DNA of 7,267 bases from Bryobacterales bacterium (GTDB lineage Bacteria > Cyanobacteriota > Vampirovibrionia > Obscuribacterales > Obscuribacteraceae): contig CAJCHQ010000484.1 in NCBI GenBank assembly GCA_903970295.1, positions 1 to 7,267 of the forward strand, in the 5' to 3' direction. Made by a program: the position numbers and the translations under genes. Shown piece after piece: positions 1 through 6,972 of the stretch. The notes under the pieces were generated by a model that was not told the DNA's origin, searched no databases, and was given only the letters and a program-made list of their open reading frames with translations. The first letter of the stretch is position 1. Each line of letters begins with the position of its first letter.

Positions 1-3000
1 ACTTCGGACGAGAAGCCGGCATATTGGCTCAGCAAAATGACTTGCGTCCGTTAGGCGAACTCACTCATATCGCCGATCAAGGACAGCTGCACAACTTCGC
101 AGAAGCGGCACGGAATAATGATTTCCACAGAGAATCCAACATCCTCGCTGCCCAGGGCGGAGACATGCGGCCGTTATCCGAGTTGACTGGTATCAGCGAT
201 CAGCATGTCTTGAACAACTATGCAGAAGCGGCTCGCGCCAATGACTTCGGTAGAGAAGCGCACTTATTGGCGCAGCAAAGCGACCTGCGTCCGTTGGGCG
301 AACTGACGCATATTTCCGATCAAGGACAGCTGCATAACTTCGCGGATGCTGCTCGTGCCAACGACTTCCATAGAGAATCCAACATCCTGGCTGCTCAAGG
401 TGGAGACATGCGGCCGTTAGGCGAGCTAACTCATATCAGCGATCAGGGTCAGTTGAATAGTTACGCCGAAGCTGCACGTGCTAATGATTTCGGTAGAGAA
501 GCTCACATACTGGCGCAACAAAATGATCTGCGACCATTAGGCGAACTGACCCACATCAGCGATCAGAGCCAGCTCAATAACTACGCGGAAGCGGCCCGAG
601 CGAATGATTTCCACAGAGAATCCAACATATTGGCTGCACAAGGTGGAGACATGCGTCCGTTGTCCGAGCTGACCAATATCAATGATCAAAGCCAGCTCAA
701 TAACTACGCTGAGGCCGCCCGCAATAATGACTTCGCTAGAGAAGCGAGCATACTTTCCCAACAACAAGACCTGAGACCATTGTCTGAATTGACCAACATA
801 TCGGATCAGAATGTGCTGAACAACTATGCAGAAGCGGCGCGAGCGAATGACTTCGGCAGAGAAGCGCATCTCTTGGCGCAGCAATCAGACTTGCGTCCGT
901 TAGGCGAGCTTACCCAGATCACAGATCAGAGTCAGATCAACAACTATGCTGACGCGGCTCGTTCGAATGACTTCCACCGAGAGTCCAATATATTGGCCTC
1001 GCAAGGTGGCGACATGCGTCCGTTGTCTGAACTGACCAATATATCCGATCAAAGTCAGTTGCATAACTACGCCGAGGCCGCTCGCAACAATGACTTCGGT
1101 AGAGAGTCTCAAATTCTTTCTCAGCAGTCAGATTTGCGTCCATTGTCCGAGCTGACGAACATCACAGATCAAAGTCAGTTGAATAACTACGCTGAAGCAG
1201 CCCGTCATAACGATTACGCAATTGAATCGAGTATACTTGCTCAATCCGGTGACACGCAGCACTTGTCGCAACTGACTCACATCTCCGATCAAGGTCAGTT
1301 GAACAGCTATGCCGAAGCCGCTCGCCACAATGACATAACTCAAGAAGCGAGCATCCTCCAGCAGGCTGGTAACTATGACATGGCCACGAATATGTCTTCG
1401 CAATATGCGGTCAATACGGGCGACTATAGCCAACTCTCGCAAATGACCGGTATCACCGATCAATCTCAATTGCAAAGCTTCGCTACTGCAGCGACAAAAA
1501 ATGACTACTCGACTGAAGCCCGAATTCTGGCTCAATCGGACCAGAGCAACAATTATGCGCATTTGTCGCAATTCACTGGTATCACCGATCAATCACAACT
1601 ACAAAGCTTCGCTAATGCAGCATTAAATAATGACTACTCGACTGAAGCCCGAATTCTGGCTCAATCGGACCAGAGCAACAACTATGCGCATTTGTCGCAA
1701 TTCACCGGTATCACCGATCAATCTCAGCTGCAAAGCTTCGCCAATGCAGCATCAAATAATGACTACTATGGTGAAGCCCGAATTCTGGCTCAATCGGACC
1801 AGGGCAGCAACTATTCGCATCTGTCGCAATTGACTGGTATCACCGATCAAGCGCAGTTGCAGCACTTCGCCGGCGACGTGCAGAATAACGACTATCAAGG
1901 TGCTGTCCACATCCTCGCGAGTGGCGCTCAGCAAACGCACAACTATGAGCACCTGGCTAATTTCGCCGGAGTTGATACCACTTACGCACAACAATATGCC
2001 AGTGATGTCATCAACCACGATTACGCTGGTCAAGTGCAACTTGTCTCCCAGCATGCTCTACAGGTTGGTGACTACACGCACGTTGCCCAGATGACTGGCG
2101 CACCGGTAGACAATCAGCAGTTCCAGCAGACTGTCGCCGCAGCAGCTGCCGGTGACCCTCAAGCCGAAACGCAACTTGTGGCCGCCACCGCTTTGCACTC
2201 CTATCAGCTGGGTGATTCTTCCAGCGTCAATCAGCTAGCGCAGACGATGGGCACTTCCCCTGCCGAAGTCGTCAACATTGCCCAACAAGCAATGCAGAAC
2301 GATCCTCAAGCTGAGGCTCGACTTGCCGCCGCAACCGCGTTGCAATCGCGACCCGAGAACAGCGCCATTAACCAGATCGCCGAAGCCTTGCGCAAGCCAC
2401 CAGAAGAAGTGCGTAACGTCGCGCAGCAAGCTTCAATCGGAAGCATCGCTGCCGGAGCAACTTTCATAAACGCGGTCAAACAGGTACGCAAATCTGCACC
2501 ACCGCCGGCGCGCCAAATTGCCTCTCGGCCGAAACCAGCAGCGCCACCGCTTTTCCATATTCGACGCAAAGAAGAGCCGAAAGCACCGGTTGCGCCAAAA
2601 GCACCGATCAAAGCACAGAATCTCCATAAGGAAGGCACTGATGGCCAGCCCGAGGACCTCTCTGATCTGATTGCAGCAGCTAATGCAATCGGTGAAGGCG
2701 AAAACGAGCAGAAGTATTTCTCGCTGGAAGATCAGTTGATTGACGGAAAAGCTAAGGCTAATCCAGAAACCAAGTCGCTTAGCGAAGTCCTTGCCGGTGA
2801 AGCCCCTGGTCAAACGCCGACTAACTCTCACGAAGCTCTGGCTAATGCGCATGTCAACTACGGTTTGATTCGCGCATTATTGCAAGATGGAAAATCGTTC
2901 CAGGCTAAGCAAGCATTCGAATCAATGGAAAAGAGTTTCGATCTGCTCAATAACAGCCCTGAGTCGGTTGTGATCGCGCAAGCGTATGCGGATCTGTTTA

Positions 3001-3236
3001 CTCACTACAGCTTGCCTGAGCAAGCTCAAAAAGCAGTGGCAGTTGTTTCTGCCCTGCCTGGGAGGCAAGCTCAGCCGCAGGCACCGGCACAAACGCCAGC
3101 CGAAAGTGGACTCTCCTTGATTGCGGAGCTCGGTCCGCAAGCGCAGCCTGGCACTCCTAACCTTGGTTCACTTAACGCTGCTCTGAACCGCAAGCCTGGT
3201 CCTAATCCACAGGATGACGAACAGCCTAAGAAGTGA
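1..3236 (+). CDS. Giant tandem-repeat (alpha-solenoid-like) protein, 5' end outside window
   Basis: I do not recognise a named family. The frame (first full codon at base 3) is open to the left edge and begins inside a repeat (FGREAGILAQQ...), so the true start lies upstream; a TTG at 24 is only an internal leucine. Residue numbers here count from that codon. Residues 5-448 are eleven units of 40-41 residues with the pattern D-[LM]-R-P-L-[SG]-E-L-T, then D-Q, then [YF]-A-[ED]-A-A-R-x-N-D and E-[AS]-x-[IL]-L. After a short irregular segment come four units of 43-44 residues (467-639) with the core SQLTGITDQSQLQSFA, then increasingly divergent units to about 815. A Pro/Lys-rich linker (about 824-876) leads to a helical region (about 938-1010, TPR-like in look) and a Pro/Gln-rich tail ending EQPKK. 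Each unit reads as two helices, which suggests an alpha-solenoid scaffold for protein binding. No Cys, Trp or membrane segment is visible. Location and partner are unknown because the N-terminus is missing. Confidence 0.9.
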   Translation, partial: FGREAGILAQQNDLRPLGELTHIADQGQLHNFAEAARNNDFHRESNILAAQGGDMRPLSELTGISDQHVLNNYAEAARANDFGREAHLLAQQSDLRPLGELTHISDQGQLHNFADAARANDFHRESNILAAQGGDMRPLGELTHISDQGQLNSYAEAARANDFGREAHILAQQNDLRPLGELTHISDQSQLNNYAEAARANDFHRESNILAAQGGDMRPLSELTNINDQSQLNNYAEAARNNDFAREASILSQQQDLRPLSELTNISDQNVLNNYAEAARANDFGREAHLLAQQSDLRPLGELTQITDQSQINNYADAARSNDFHRESNILASQGGDMRPLSELTNISDQSQLHNYAEAARNNDFGRESQILSQQSDLRPLSELTNITDQSQLNNYAEAARHNDYAIESSILAQSGDTQHLSQLTHISDQGQLNSYAEAARHNDITQEASILQQAGNYDMATNMSSQYAVNTGDYSQLSQMTGITDQSQLQSFATAATKNDYSTEARILAQSDQSNNYAHLSQFTGITDQSQLQSFANAALNNDYSTEARILAQSDQSNNYAHLSQFTGITDQSQLQSFANAASNNDYYGEARILAQSDQGSNYSHLSQLTGITDQAQLQHFAGDVQNNDYQGAVHILASGAQQTHNYEHLANFAGVDTTYAQQYASDVINHDYAGQVQLVSQHALQVGDYTHVAQMTGAPVDNQQFQQTVAAAAAGDPQAETQLVAATALHSYQLGDSSSVNQLAQTMGTSPAEVVNIAQQAMQNDPQAEARLAAATALQSRPENSAINQIAEALRKPPEEVRNVAQQASIGSIAAGATFINAVKQVRKSAPPPARQIASRPKPAAPPLFHIRRKEEPKAPVAPKAPIKAQNLHKEGTDGQPEDLSDLIAAANAIGEGENEQKYFSLEDQLIDGKAKANPETKSLSEVLAGEAPGQTPTNSHEALANAHVNYGLIRALLQDGKSFQAKQAFESMEKSFDLLNNSPESVVIAQAYADLFTHYSLPEQAQKAVAVVSALPGRQAQPQAPAQTPAESGLSLIAELGPQAQPGTPNLGSLNAALNRKPGPNPQDDEQPKK
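36..1367 (+). repeat. Eleven coding repeats of 120/123 bp, arranged mostly as 243-bp pairs
   Basis: Units start at bases 36, 159, 279, 402, 522, 645, 765, 885, 1008, 1128 and 1248, each at the codon before the D-[LM]-R-P-L or D-T-Q-H-L motif. Lengths alternate between 123 and 120 bp over most of the array because one unit type ends in HRESNILAAQGG and the next in GREA followed by LAQQ. The pair is therefore a higher-order repeat of 81 codons, seen at 36, 279, 522 and 885. A single 120-bp unit at 765 breaks the phase, and the last two units lose the alternation. All lengths are multiples of three, so gain or loss of units keeps the frame. Confidence 0.9.
1422..1940 (+). repeat. Four near-identical coding repeats of 129/132 bp
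   Basis: Units begin at 1422, 1551, 1680 and 1809; spacing is exactly 129 bp three times and 132 bp for the last, with a more divergent unit following at 1941. The units at 1551 and 1680 are almost identical at the DNA level, including synonymous positions, over stretches encoding ITDQSQLQSFANAA and STEARILAQSDQSNNY. This is a second, separately amplified family inside the same gene, sharing the solenoid pattern with the 40-residue units but three residues longer. Confidence 0.88.
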
Positions 3237-3297
3237 GCGAACAGCCTGAGAAGTGGTCGAACAGCCCAAGAAATAATCGAAAGTCTGAGCAGTGATA
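3218..3297 (+). repeat. 20-bp tandem repeat, four copies, spanning the stop codon
   Basis: Copies lie at 3218-3237, 3238-3257, 3258-3277 and 3278-3297. The first is CGAACAGCCTAAGAAGTGAG; the second and third differ at a few bases, and the fourth is more degenerate. The TGA stop of the giant repeat protein (3234-3236) lies within copy one. Because 20 is not a multiple of three, the copies are read in different frames, so the repeat was not selected as a protein repeat beyond the stop. Confidence 0.85.
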
Positions 3298-3298
3298 G

Positions 3299-3342
3299 GG
3301 ACGGAGAAATAGAGAATGTTTCGTAACCGTCCATGGTTTTAG
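3299..3342 (+). terminator. Weak candidate terminator after the repeat-protein gene
   Basis: GGACGG at 3299-3304 can pair with CCGTCC at 3327-3332, with a possible inner GAAA/TTTC pairing (3306-3309 with 3319-3322), followed by ATGGTTTTAG. The loop is long and the T tract short, so this is only a tentative end for transcription of the first gene. Confidence 0.22.
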
Positions 3343-3437
3343 AGCAGGCTTCTATGTGGCCGGAAGGCTTCATGGAGCCTGATGTCTGCAAATCCGCATG
3401 TCGCCGACTACCCTTCGCTCCTGGCGAACTAAAAAAA

Positions 3438-3464
3438 TCGACAGGTAAGCTTGCACGTTATGCT
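3438..3464 (+). promoter_or_regulatory. Weak candidate promoter for the efflux gene
   Basis: TCGACA (3438-3443; five of six matches to a sigma-70 -35 box) is followed after 15 bp by TATGCT (3459-3464; four of six matches to a -10 box). The spacing is shorter than the usual 16-18 bp. If used, transcription would start at about the left arm of the hairpin at 3470-3507. This assumes a housekeeping sigma factor of the common type. Confidence 0.2.
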
Positions 3465-3469
3465 GTTCA

Positions 3470-3515
3470 ATTGATATTGCTTCTCTCGGCAGAGAAGCAA
3501 TATCAATGATATTGC
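3470..3515. promoter_or_regulatory. Perfect 17-bp-stem hairpin with a competing third arm
   Basis: The arm at 3470-3486 (ATTGATATTGCTTCTCT) is an exact inverted repeat of 3491-3507, leaving a 4-base loop CGGC. Just downstream, GATATTGC at 3508-3515 repeats part of the left arm, so GCAATATC at 3497-3504 can pair either with the left arm or with this third arm across a 3-base loop. No T tract follows on either strand, so a simple intrinsic terminator is unlikely. It lies about 40 bp before the GTG start of the efflux gene and fits an operator for a dimeric repressor or a leader switch; which of these is not decided by sequence. Confidence 0.6.
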
Positions 3516-3554
3516 CTGGCGAAATCACTGGAACCACTTGCTGGATTTTGACCT

Positions 3555-4967
3555 GTGACCAATCAAAAAATCGAGATAGAAACACGGACTGTCGCTCAGG
3601 AGAAGCTCGAGCCTCATGTTTGGAAGATCGTCCTAGTAGTTTTGTGGGGACCGTTGATGACCCAGCTGGACTCGACAGTCGTCAATGTTTCATTGTCGAC
3701 CATCCAGCACGATCTCAATTGCACAATCGGGGTCGTCCAGTGGATCATTAGTGGCTATCTGCTCGCTCAGGCCCTCATGCTGCCACTCAACGGTTGGGTT
3801 GTCGACCGCCTTGGTGCAAAGCGCGTCTATCTCATTTCTTTTAGTGCGTTCACATTAGCTTCAATCTTTTGTGGCGCCGCTAAGACCATCGAACAATTAA
3901 TCGCGGCCCGCATTCTGCAGGGTATGGCGGGCGGATTGCTTGTGCCAATGACACAATTGATGATTGCCAAAGTCGCGGGAAAAAACATGGCGCGCGTCAT
4001 GGGCTACACCGCTGCGCCAATACTGTTGGCACCACTGATGGGACCACCGATCGCCGGCGCGATTTTGAAGTTCGCATCCTGGCCATGGCTTTTCTATGTA
4101 AATTTGCCGGTCGGTGCTCTGGCTTTGACTCTGGCTGCACTGCTTCTGCCTCGCGATCAGCCCACAAGTGAAAAGCGCGCCTTTGACGTTCTGGGCTTCT
4201 TACTTATCACTCCAGGATTGGCAGCTTTACTCTACGGCTTCGACCACGCTTCGAGCCTATCGGGACTGGCGTACATATTATCGGGTTTGCTATTTCTTGG
4301 CGCCTTCGTCTGGCATGCGCTGCGCGCCCAGGAGCGCGCCCTGATTGACTTGCGACTTTTTTCGAACGAGGTTTTCTCGACAGCGGCAATGACTCAGTTC
4401 TTTAATAGCGGCACGGCGTTGTCGAGTCAGATGCTCTTTCCGTTGTATTTGATTACTGGTTGTGCTCTGACGCCAGTCAATGCAGCGTGGGTTTTATCAG
4501 GCATGGGTATCGGTATGATGTGTTCTTATCCCCTCATGGGTTATCTCACGCATCGATTTGGTTGCCGAAATCTCGTCGCTGGCGGCATTTCGCTAACGAT
4601 CCTGGGAACGTTGCCGGTCTTCTGGATGATTCACTATGGTTTTTCGCCGTGGCTAATGATGGCATCACTGATGGTGCGTGGTGCGGGCCAGGGTGCGATT
4701 GGCATTCCGTCAGTATCAGCTGGGTATGCAGCTATTCCCCGCGACAAATTAGCACTTGCCACAACAGCGAGCAATATCGTGCAGAGACTTGGTGCTCCAG
4801 TGGCAACAACGCTAATGGCGATCGTGCTAGCGTTCTCGACTGCAAAGTTCCCCGCGCACGAACCGCAAGCGTTTGTTATGCCCTTCTTGTTTCTGGTTGT
4901 TTTGCAGCTGATCGTACTTTGCTCCGCCTGGCGACTTCCCAAGATCGTAGAGCACGTGGGCAGTTGA
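3555..4967 (+). CDS. DHA2-type major facilitator drug/proton antiporter (EmrB/QacA-like)
   Basis: This 470-residue inner-membrane protein has about fourteen hydrophobic segments, the count expected for the DHA2 family of proton-driven multidrug exporters. Family motifs are visible: D39 in LDSTVVNVSLSTI in helix 1, loop motif A with G80, D84 and G87 (GWVVDRLGAKR), motif B with R119, Q122 and G123 (RILQGMAGG), motif C around G163-G168 (GPPIAG), and the SWPWLFYVNLPVG segment at 175-187 typical after helix 5. The GTG start is the first start codon after an in-frame stop at 3549-3551; the next Met, residue 35, lies inside helix 1. The upstream TGGA is a poor ribosome binding site. There is no adjacent EmrA-like adaptor or regulator gene, so it may work alone or with a distant partner. 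Substrate cannot be inferred: DHA2 members export drugs, dyes, bile salts or siderophores. It is probably transcribed separately from the upstream gene. Confidence 0.93.
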   Translation: MTNQKIEIETRTVAQEKLEPHVWKIVLVVLWGPLMTQLDSTVVNVSLSTIQHDLNCTIGVVQWIISGYLLAQALMLPLNGWVVDRLGAKRVYLISFSAFTLASIFCGAAKTIEQLIAARILQGMAGGLLVPMTQLMIAKVAGKNMARVMGYTAAPILLAPLMGPPIAGAILKFASWPWLFYVNLPVGALALTLAALLLPRDQPTSEKRAFDVLGFLLITPGLAALLYGFDHASSLSGLAYILSGLLFLGAFVWHALRAQERALIDLRLFSNEVFSTAAMTQFFNSGTALSSQMLFPLYLITGCALTPVNAAWVLSGMGIGMMCSYPLMGYLTHRFGCRNLVAGGISLTILGTLPVFWMIHYGFSPWLMMASLMVRGAGQGAIGIPSVSAGYAAIPRDKLALATTASNIVQRLGAPVATTLMAIVLAFSTAKFPAHEPQAFVMPFLFLVVLQLIVLCSAWRLPKIVEHVGS

Positions 4968-4969
4968 TC

Positions 4970-5019
4970 AAAAAATCCAGTAGCAGCGGTATCCTCCGAC
5001 CGCCACCACCAGATTTTTC
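4970..5019. terminator. Bidirectional terminator-like hairpin between convergent genes
   Basis: AAAAATC (4971-4977) pairs with GATTTTT (5012-5018), and inside it GCGGT (4986-4990) pairs with ACCGC (4999-5003) around an 8-base loop; two 8-base unpaired flanks separate the two stems. Read on plus it ends in a T5 run and on minus in a T6 run, which suits termination of both the efflux gene and the minus-strand hydrolase gene. The internal loop weakens the prediction. Confidence 0.45.
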
Positions 5020-5063
5020 GGTCCATTGCCAGCCAGAACTGCGTTGCGTCAATTTGAAGTCTC

Positions 5064-6848
5064 CTAAGCTTTCACCCGGCGATAGAATCTGTTTTCGTCG
5101 TACAGGGGATTGTCCGGATTGTATTGGCTTATATGATCACTGGCTTCGAGCAAATGTCCGTGTTTGTCTTTGCCCACGACAGTGAAGACGTGACCATAAT
5201 TGTTTGGATGTCCTTTCTGGCGTCGCACACCGATATCACCGGGCTGCGCTTCTGACTGAGGCACCTGTTGATACTTGCCGGATTGTTCGAAGGCGTGGTG
5301 CATGTGCCAACCGTCACCAGTGCCAACGAAGTCTTTATCTCCGGCCGCTAAGAGCGCCCTCTGGACGCCGGTTGCACACAGTTGATTTTCGCCGAGCATC
5401 TTGCGTCTGTTGAATCCTGGCGTCATTGATTCGGCTACGCGAATTGCACTTTCGACAAGCTTGGCAGTGAATTCAGTCACTGCTTGAATTGGATTCGGTA
5501 GCTCATTGTTTTGGATTGGCGCGTCTTTGCGCTTGCCGGTATCGAGCTGGGGTGGTTGGTTGTATCTGTCGCCGGAATTGGTTTGGTCAATCGCCACATG
5601 AGTGTTTTGGTCTGGGGCGTTACCTTCATGCCCCCAAGAATCTACGAATTGATATTTATAATTCGAATCTACTTTATAAGATTCTGCTTTGGAATTTGTG
5701 CAAATGTCCATACGCCCGTAGCCCCGACCGGTGAAGGCTGAACCAGTATCTTTTTTAACAAAAGGGATGTGTTCGTAGCCTATCGCTGCAAGTTCTTTAG
5801 CGTATTTTCTGTCAAGTTCAGGGATAATTATTTTTTGACCATACGGTACGATGTTGTCCATTGCCACAGTGACTTCTTTGACCGGCTTGCCGTCCAATCC
5901 GGGCTTGTGCTCGAGAAAATCTTGCAAGGTATGGAGAACGCGGGGGTCTTTTTTACTCGATTTTTGATCGTAGTAGCCGCCTTCCATCGCGTCATTTTTC
6001 GGGTAATATCCTGTCGCGTGCGCGACGTGTTCTCCACTTAAAACGCGCGAAGGCTGATCTAAATGATGGTCGACACCATCTCTCGATGGACGCAAGCGTG
6101 GACCTTGATCTGACTTAGATGAATCACGTCGAACTCTCTGTTCAGTACGGTGGTGCCGCTGGTGGTGATCTCTACCAGTTCTGCCTTGATGCTCGGTATC
6201 GTTTTGAGGAGCTGATTCTCGACGCCCTGAATCGCCTGAAGAGAATCGAGCAGCATTGTGCCGCCACCAATCGCCATCGAAATTTGCTTCTCGACCATTT
6301 GCGGAATGCTGCTTCTGGTATGTACCATCACCATTAGACACTGCTCGCAGCATGACGTACTCTTGCTTTTTTCCGTCGGCTTGCTTACCGTCGTCACTTT
6401 TTTCAAATACATTCACCATCGATCGCTTTCCATCCAAATTTTCGCGTTCGATTCTGTAAGTGTGTGAACCACCTTTTTGATCTTGCACTGTGAATTGGGT
6501 ATCACTGCTACCTTTAGGAGCGATCCGCTCAGCAGCCGCTAAACGTTCTTGTGGGGACGCGGAGTTATCTAGAAGCTTTTTCTTGTCAATATCTCCTGGC
6601 GTTGCTTCAGCCGGTTTCGCTGACCAGGGGTCGGCGCCAGGTGTGTTATGCGCAAAGATTCCCCAATCGTTTGGAGTGAAGCTCAAATCTTTTCCAATCG
6701 GAGGTCGTTTGGCAACTGCGTCGAACGTTTGATTAATTTGCCCTTGTGGCGTGCTCAATGGTTGGTGTTCGCGAACTCGCGCATAGTCCAGTGCTTGGAC
6801 TGGATGAGGCTGATCTTTCGGGGCTTCGGTAGGGCGTGGCGCATCCAT
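5064..6848 (-). CDS. Two-domain peptidoglycan hydrolase: 3D domain plus CHAP/NlpC-P60-like domain
   Basis: This 594-residue protein is predicted to cut peptidoglycan. Residues 1-115 are Pro/Ala/charged and look disordered; 118-200 look like a small beta-rich module ending FDGDWWRHN; 205-265 are a His/Arg/Ser-rich linker. Residues about 273-385 resemble the 3D domain of MltA- and Sps-type lytic transglycosylases: ATGYYP, then VAMD (D331) NIVPYGQKIIIPE, KDTGSAFTG (D367) and GRMDI (D381) supply the three aspartates. Residues about 455-594 resemble a CHAP or NlpC/P60 peptidase: C491 in NQLCATGVQRALLAAG, QPGDIGVRR (535-543), and H553 in YGHVFTVVG. The ATG has a good ribosome binding site. No signal peptide or membrane helix is seen at the N-terminus, which is unusual for a wall enzyme and leaves the export route open. 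The gene converges with the efflux gene. The fold calls are by motif only; the third catalytic residue of the peptidase is not certain. Confidence 0.85.
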   Translation of the reverse strand: MDAPRPTEAPKDQPHPVQALDYARVREHQPLSTPQGQINQTFDAVAKRPPIGKDLSFTPNDWGIFAHNTPGADPWSAKPAEATPGDIDKKKLLDNSASPQERLAAAERIAPKGSSDTQFTVQDQKGGSHTYRIERENLDGKRSMVNVFEKSDDGKQADGKKQEYVMLRAVSNGDGTYQKQHSANGREANFDGDWWRHNAARFSSGDSGRRESAPQNDTEHQGRTGRDHHQRHHRTEQRVRRDSSKSDQGPRLRPSRDGVDHHLDQPSRVLSGEHVAHATGYYPKNDAMEGGYYDQKSSKKDPRVLHTLQDFLEHKPGLDGKPVKEVTVAMDNIVPYGQKIIIPELDRKYAKELAAIGYEHIPFVKKDTGSAFTGRGYGRMDICTNSKAESYKVDSNYKYQFVDSWGHEGNAPDQNTHVAIDQTNSGDRYNQPPQLDTGKRKDAPIQNNELPNPIQAVTEFTAKLVESAIRVAESMTPGFNRRKMLGENQLCATGVQRALLAAGDKDFVGTGDGWHMHHAFEQSGKYQQVPQSEAQPGDIGVRRQKGHPNNYGHVFTVVGKDKHGHLLEASDHISQYNPDNPLYDENRFYRRVKA

Positions 6849-6856
6849 GATGTATT

Positions 6857-6861
6857 ACCTT
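6857..6861 (-). promoter_or_regulatory. Ribosome binding site of the hydrolase gene
   Basis: AAGGT on the minus strand lies 8 bases before the ATG whose A is at 6848. It supports this start for the 594-residue protein. Confidence 0.6.
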
Positions 6862-6882
6862 GAAACCGCTGGCAGACTTGGG

Positions 6883-6888
6883 TTTATA
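6883..6888 (-). promoter_or_regulatory. Candidate -10 element of the hydrolase gene
   Basis: The minus strand reads TATAAA here, five of six matches to a sigma-70 -10 box, 34 bases before the start codon. No convincing -35 box is found 16-18 bp upstream, which would fit an activator-dependent promoter or a different sigma factor. Confidence 0.35.
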
Positions 6889-6893
6889 AAGAC

Positions 6894-6909
6894 TAACGAT
6901 TGATCGTTA
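6894..6909. promoter_or_regulatory. 16-bp inverted repeat, candidate operator
   Basis: TAACGATTGATCGTTA consists of two exact 7-base arms, TAACGAT and ATCGTTA, around TG. It sits 5 bp upstream of the candidate -10 of the hydrolase gene and occupies the place of the -35 region, a common location for a dimeric regulator site. No regulator gene is present in the window. Confidence 0.4.
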
Positions 6910-6972
6910 CTTGAACGTGACCGCTCGAATCAAGCCAAGTGGTGCTCCCGGCGCGGATGTTCAACAATCGAA
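6910..6972. other. Spacer between candidate operator and repeat array
   Basis: No reading frame, strong hairpin or recognisable site is visible here. It may hold an upstream part of the hydrolase promoter, but nothing in it can be named. Confidence 0.4.

Noticed and set aside
24..26. TTG as the start codon of the first gene
   Set aside because: The frame is open to the left edge and the residues before it match the repeat consensus, so this codon is an internal Leu.
537..1592. Long open frames on the minus strand across the repeat region (for example 537-884, 900-1112, 1128-1592)
   Set aside because: They mirror the periodic codons of the plus-strand gene, recur with each repeat unit and have no independent ribosome binding sites.
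3470..3507. Intrinsic terminator or miniature transposon end
   Set aside because: There is no T tract on either strand after the stem, and no flanking target-site duplication or paired distant inverted repeat could be found.
3370..3585. 71-codon minus-strand frame spanning the hairpin and the start of the efflux gene
   Set aside because: It crosses the 17-bp-stem hairpin, has no family resemblance and lacks a convincing ribosome binding site.
4460..5185. 241-codon plus-strand frame overlapping the end of the efflux gene and of the hydrolase gene
   Set aside because: It lies out of frame over two well-supported genes and its composition (many Cys, Trp, Arg, Ser) is that of a shadow frame.
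6059..6412. 117-codon minus-strand frame inside the hydrolase gene, considered as a sign of a frameshift
   Set aside because: The main frame is uninterrupted over 594 codons with domains on both sides of this stretch, so no frameshift is needed.
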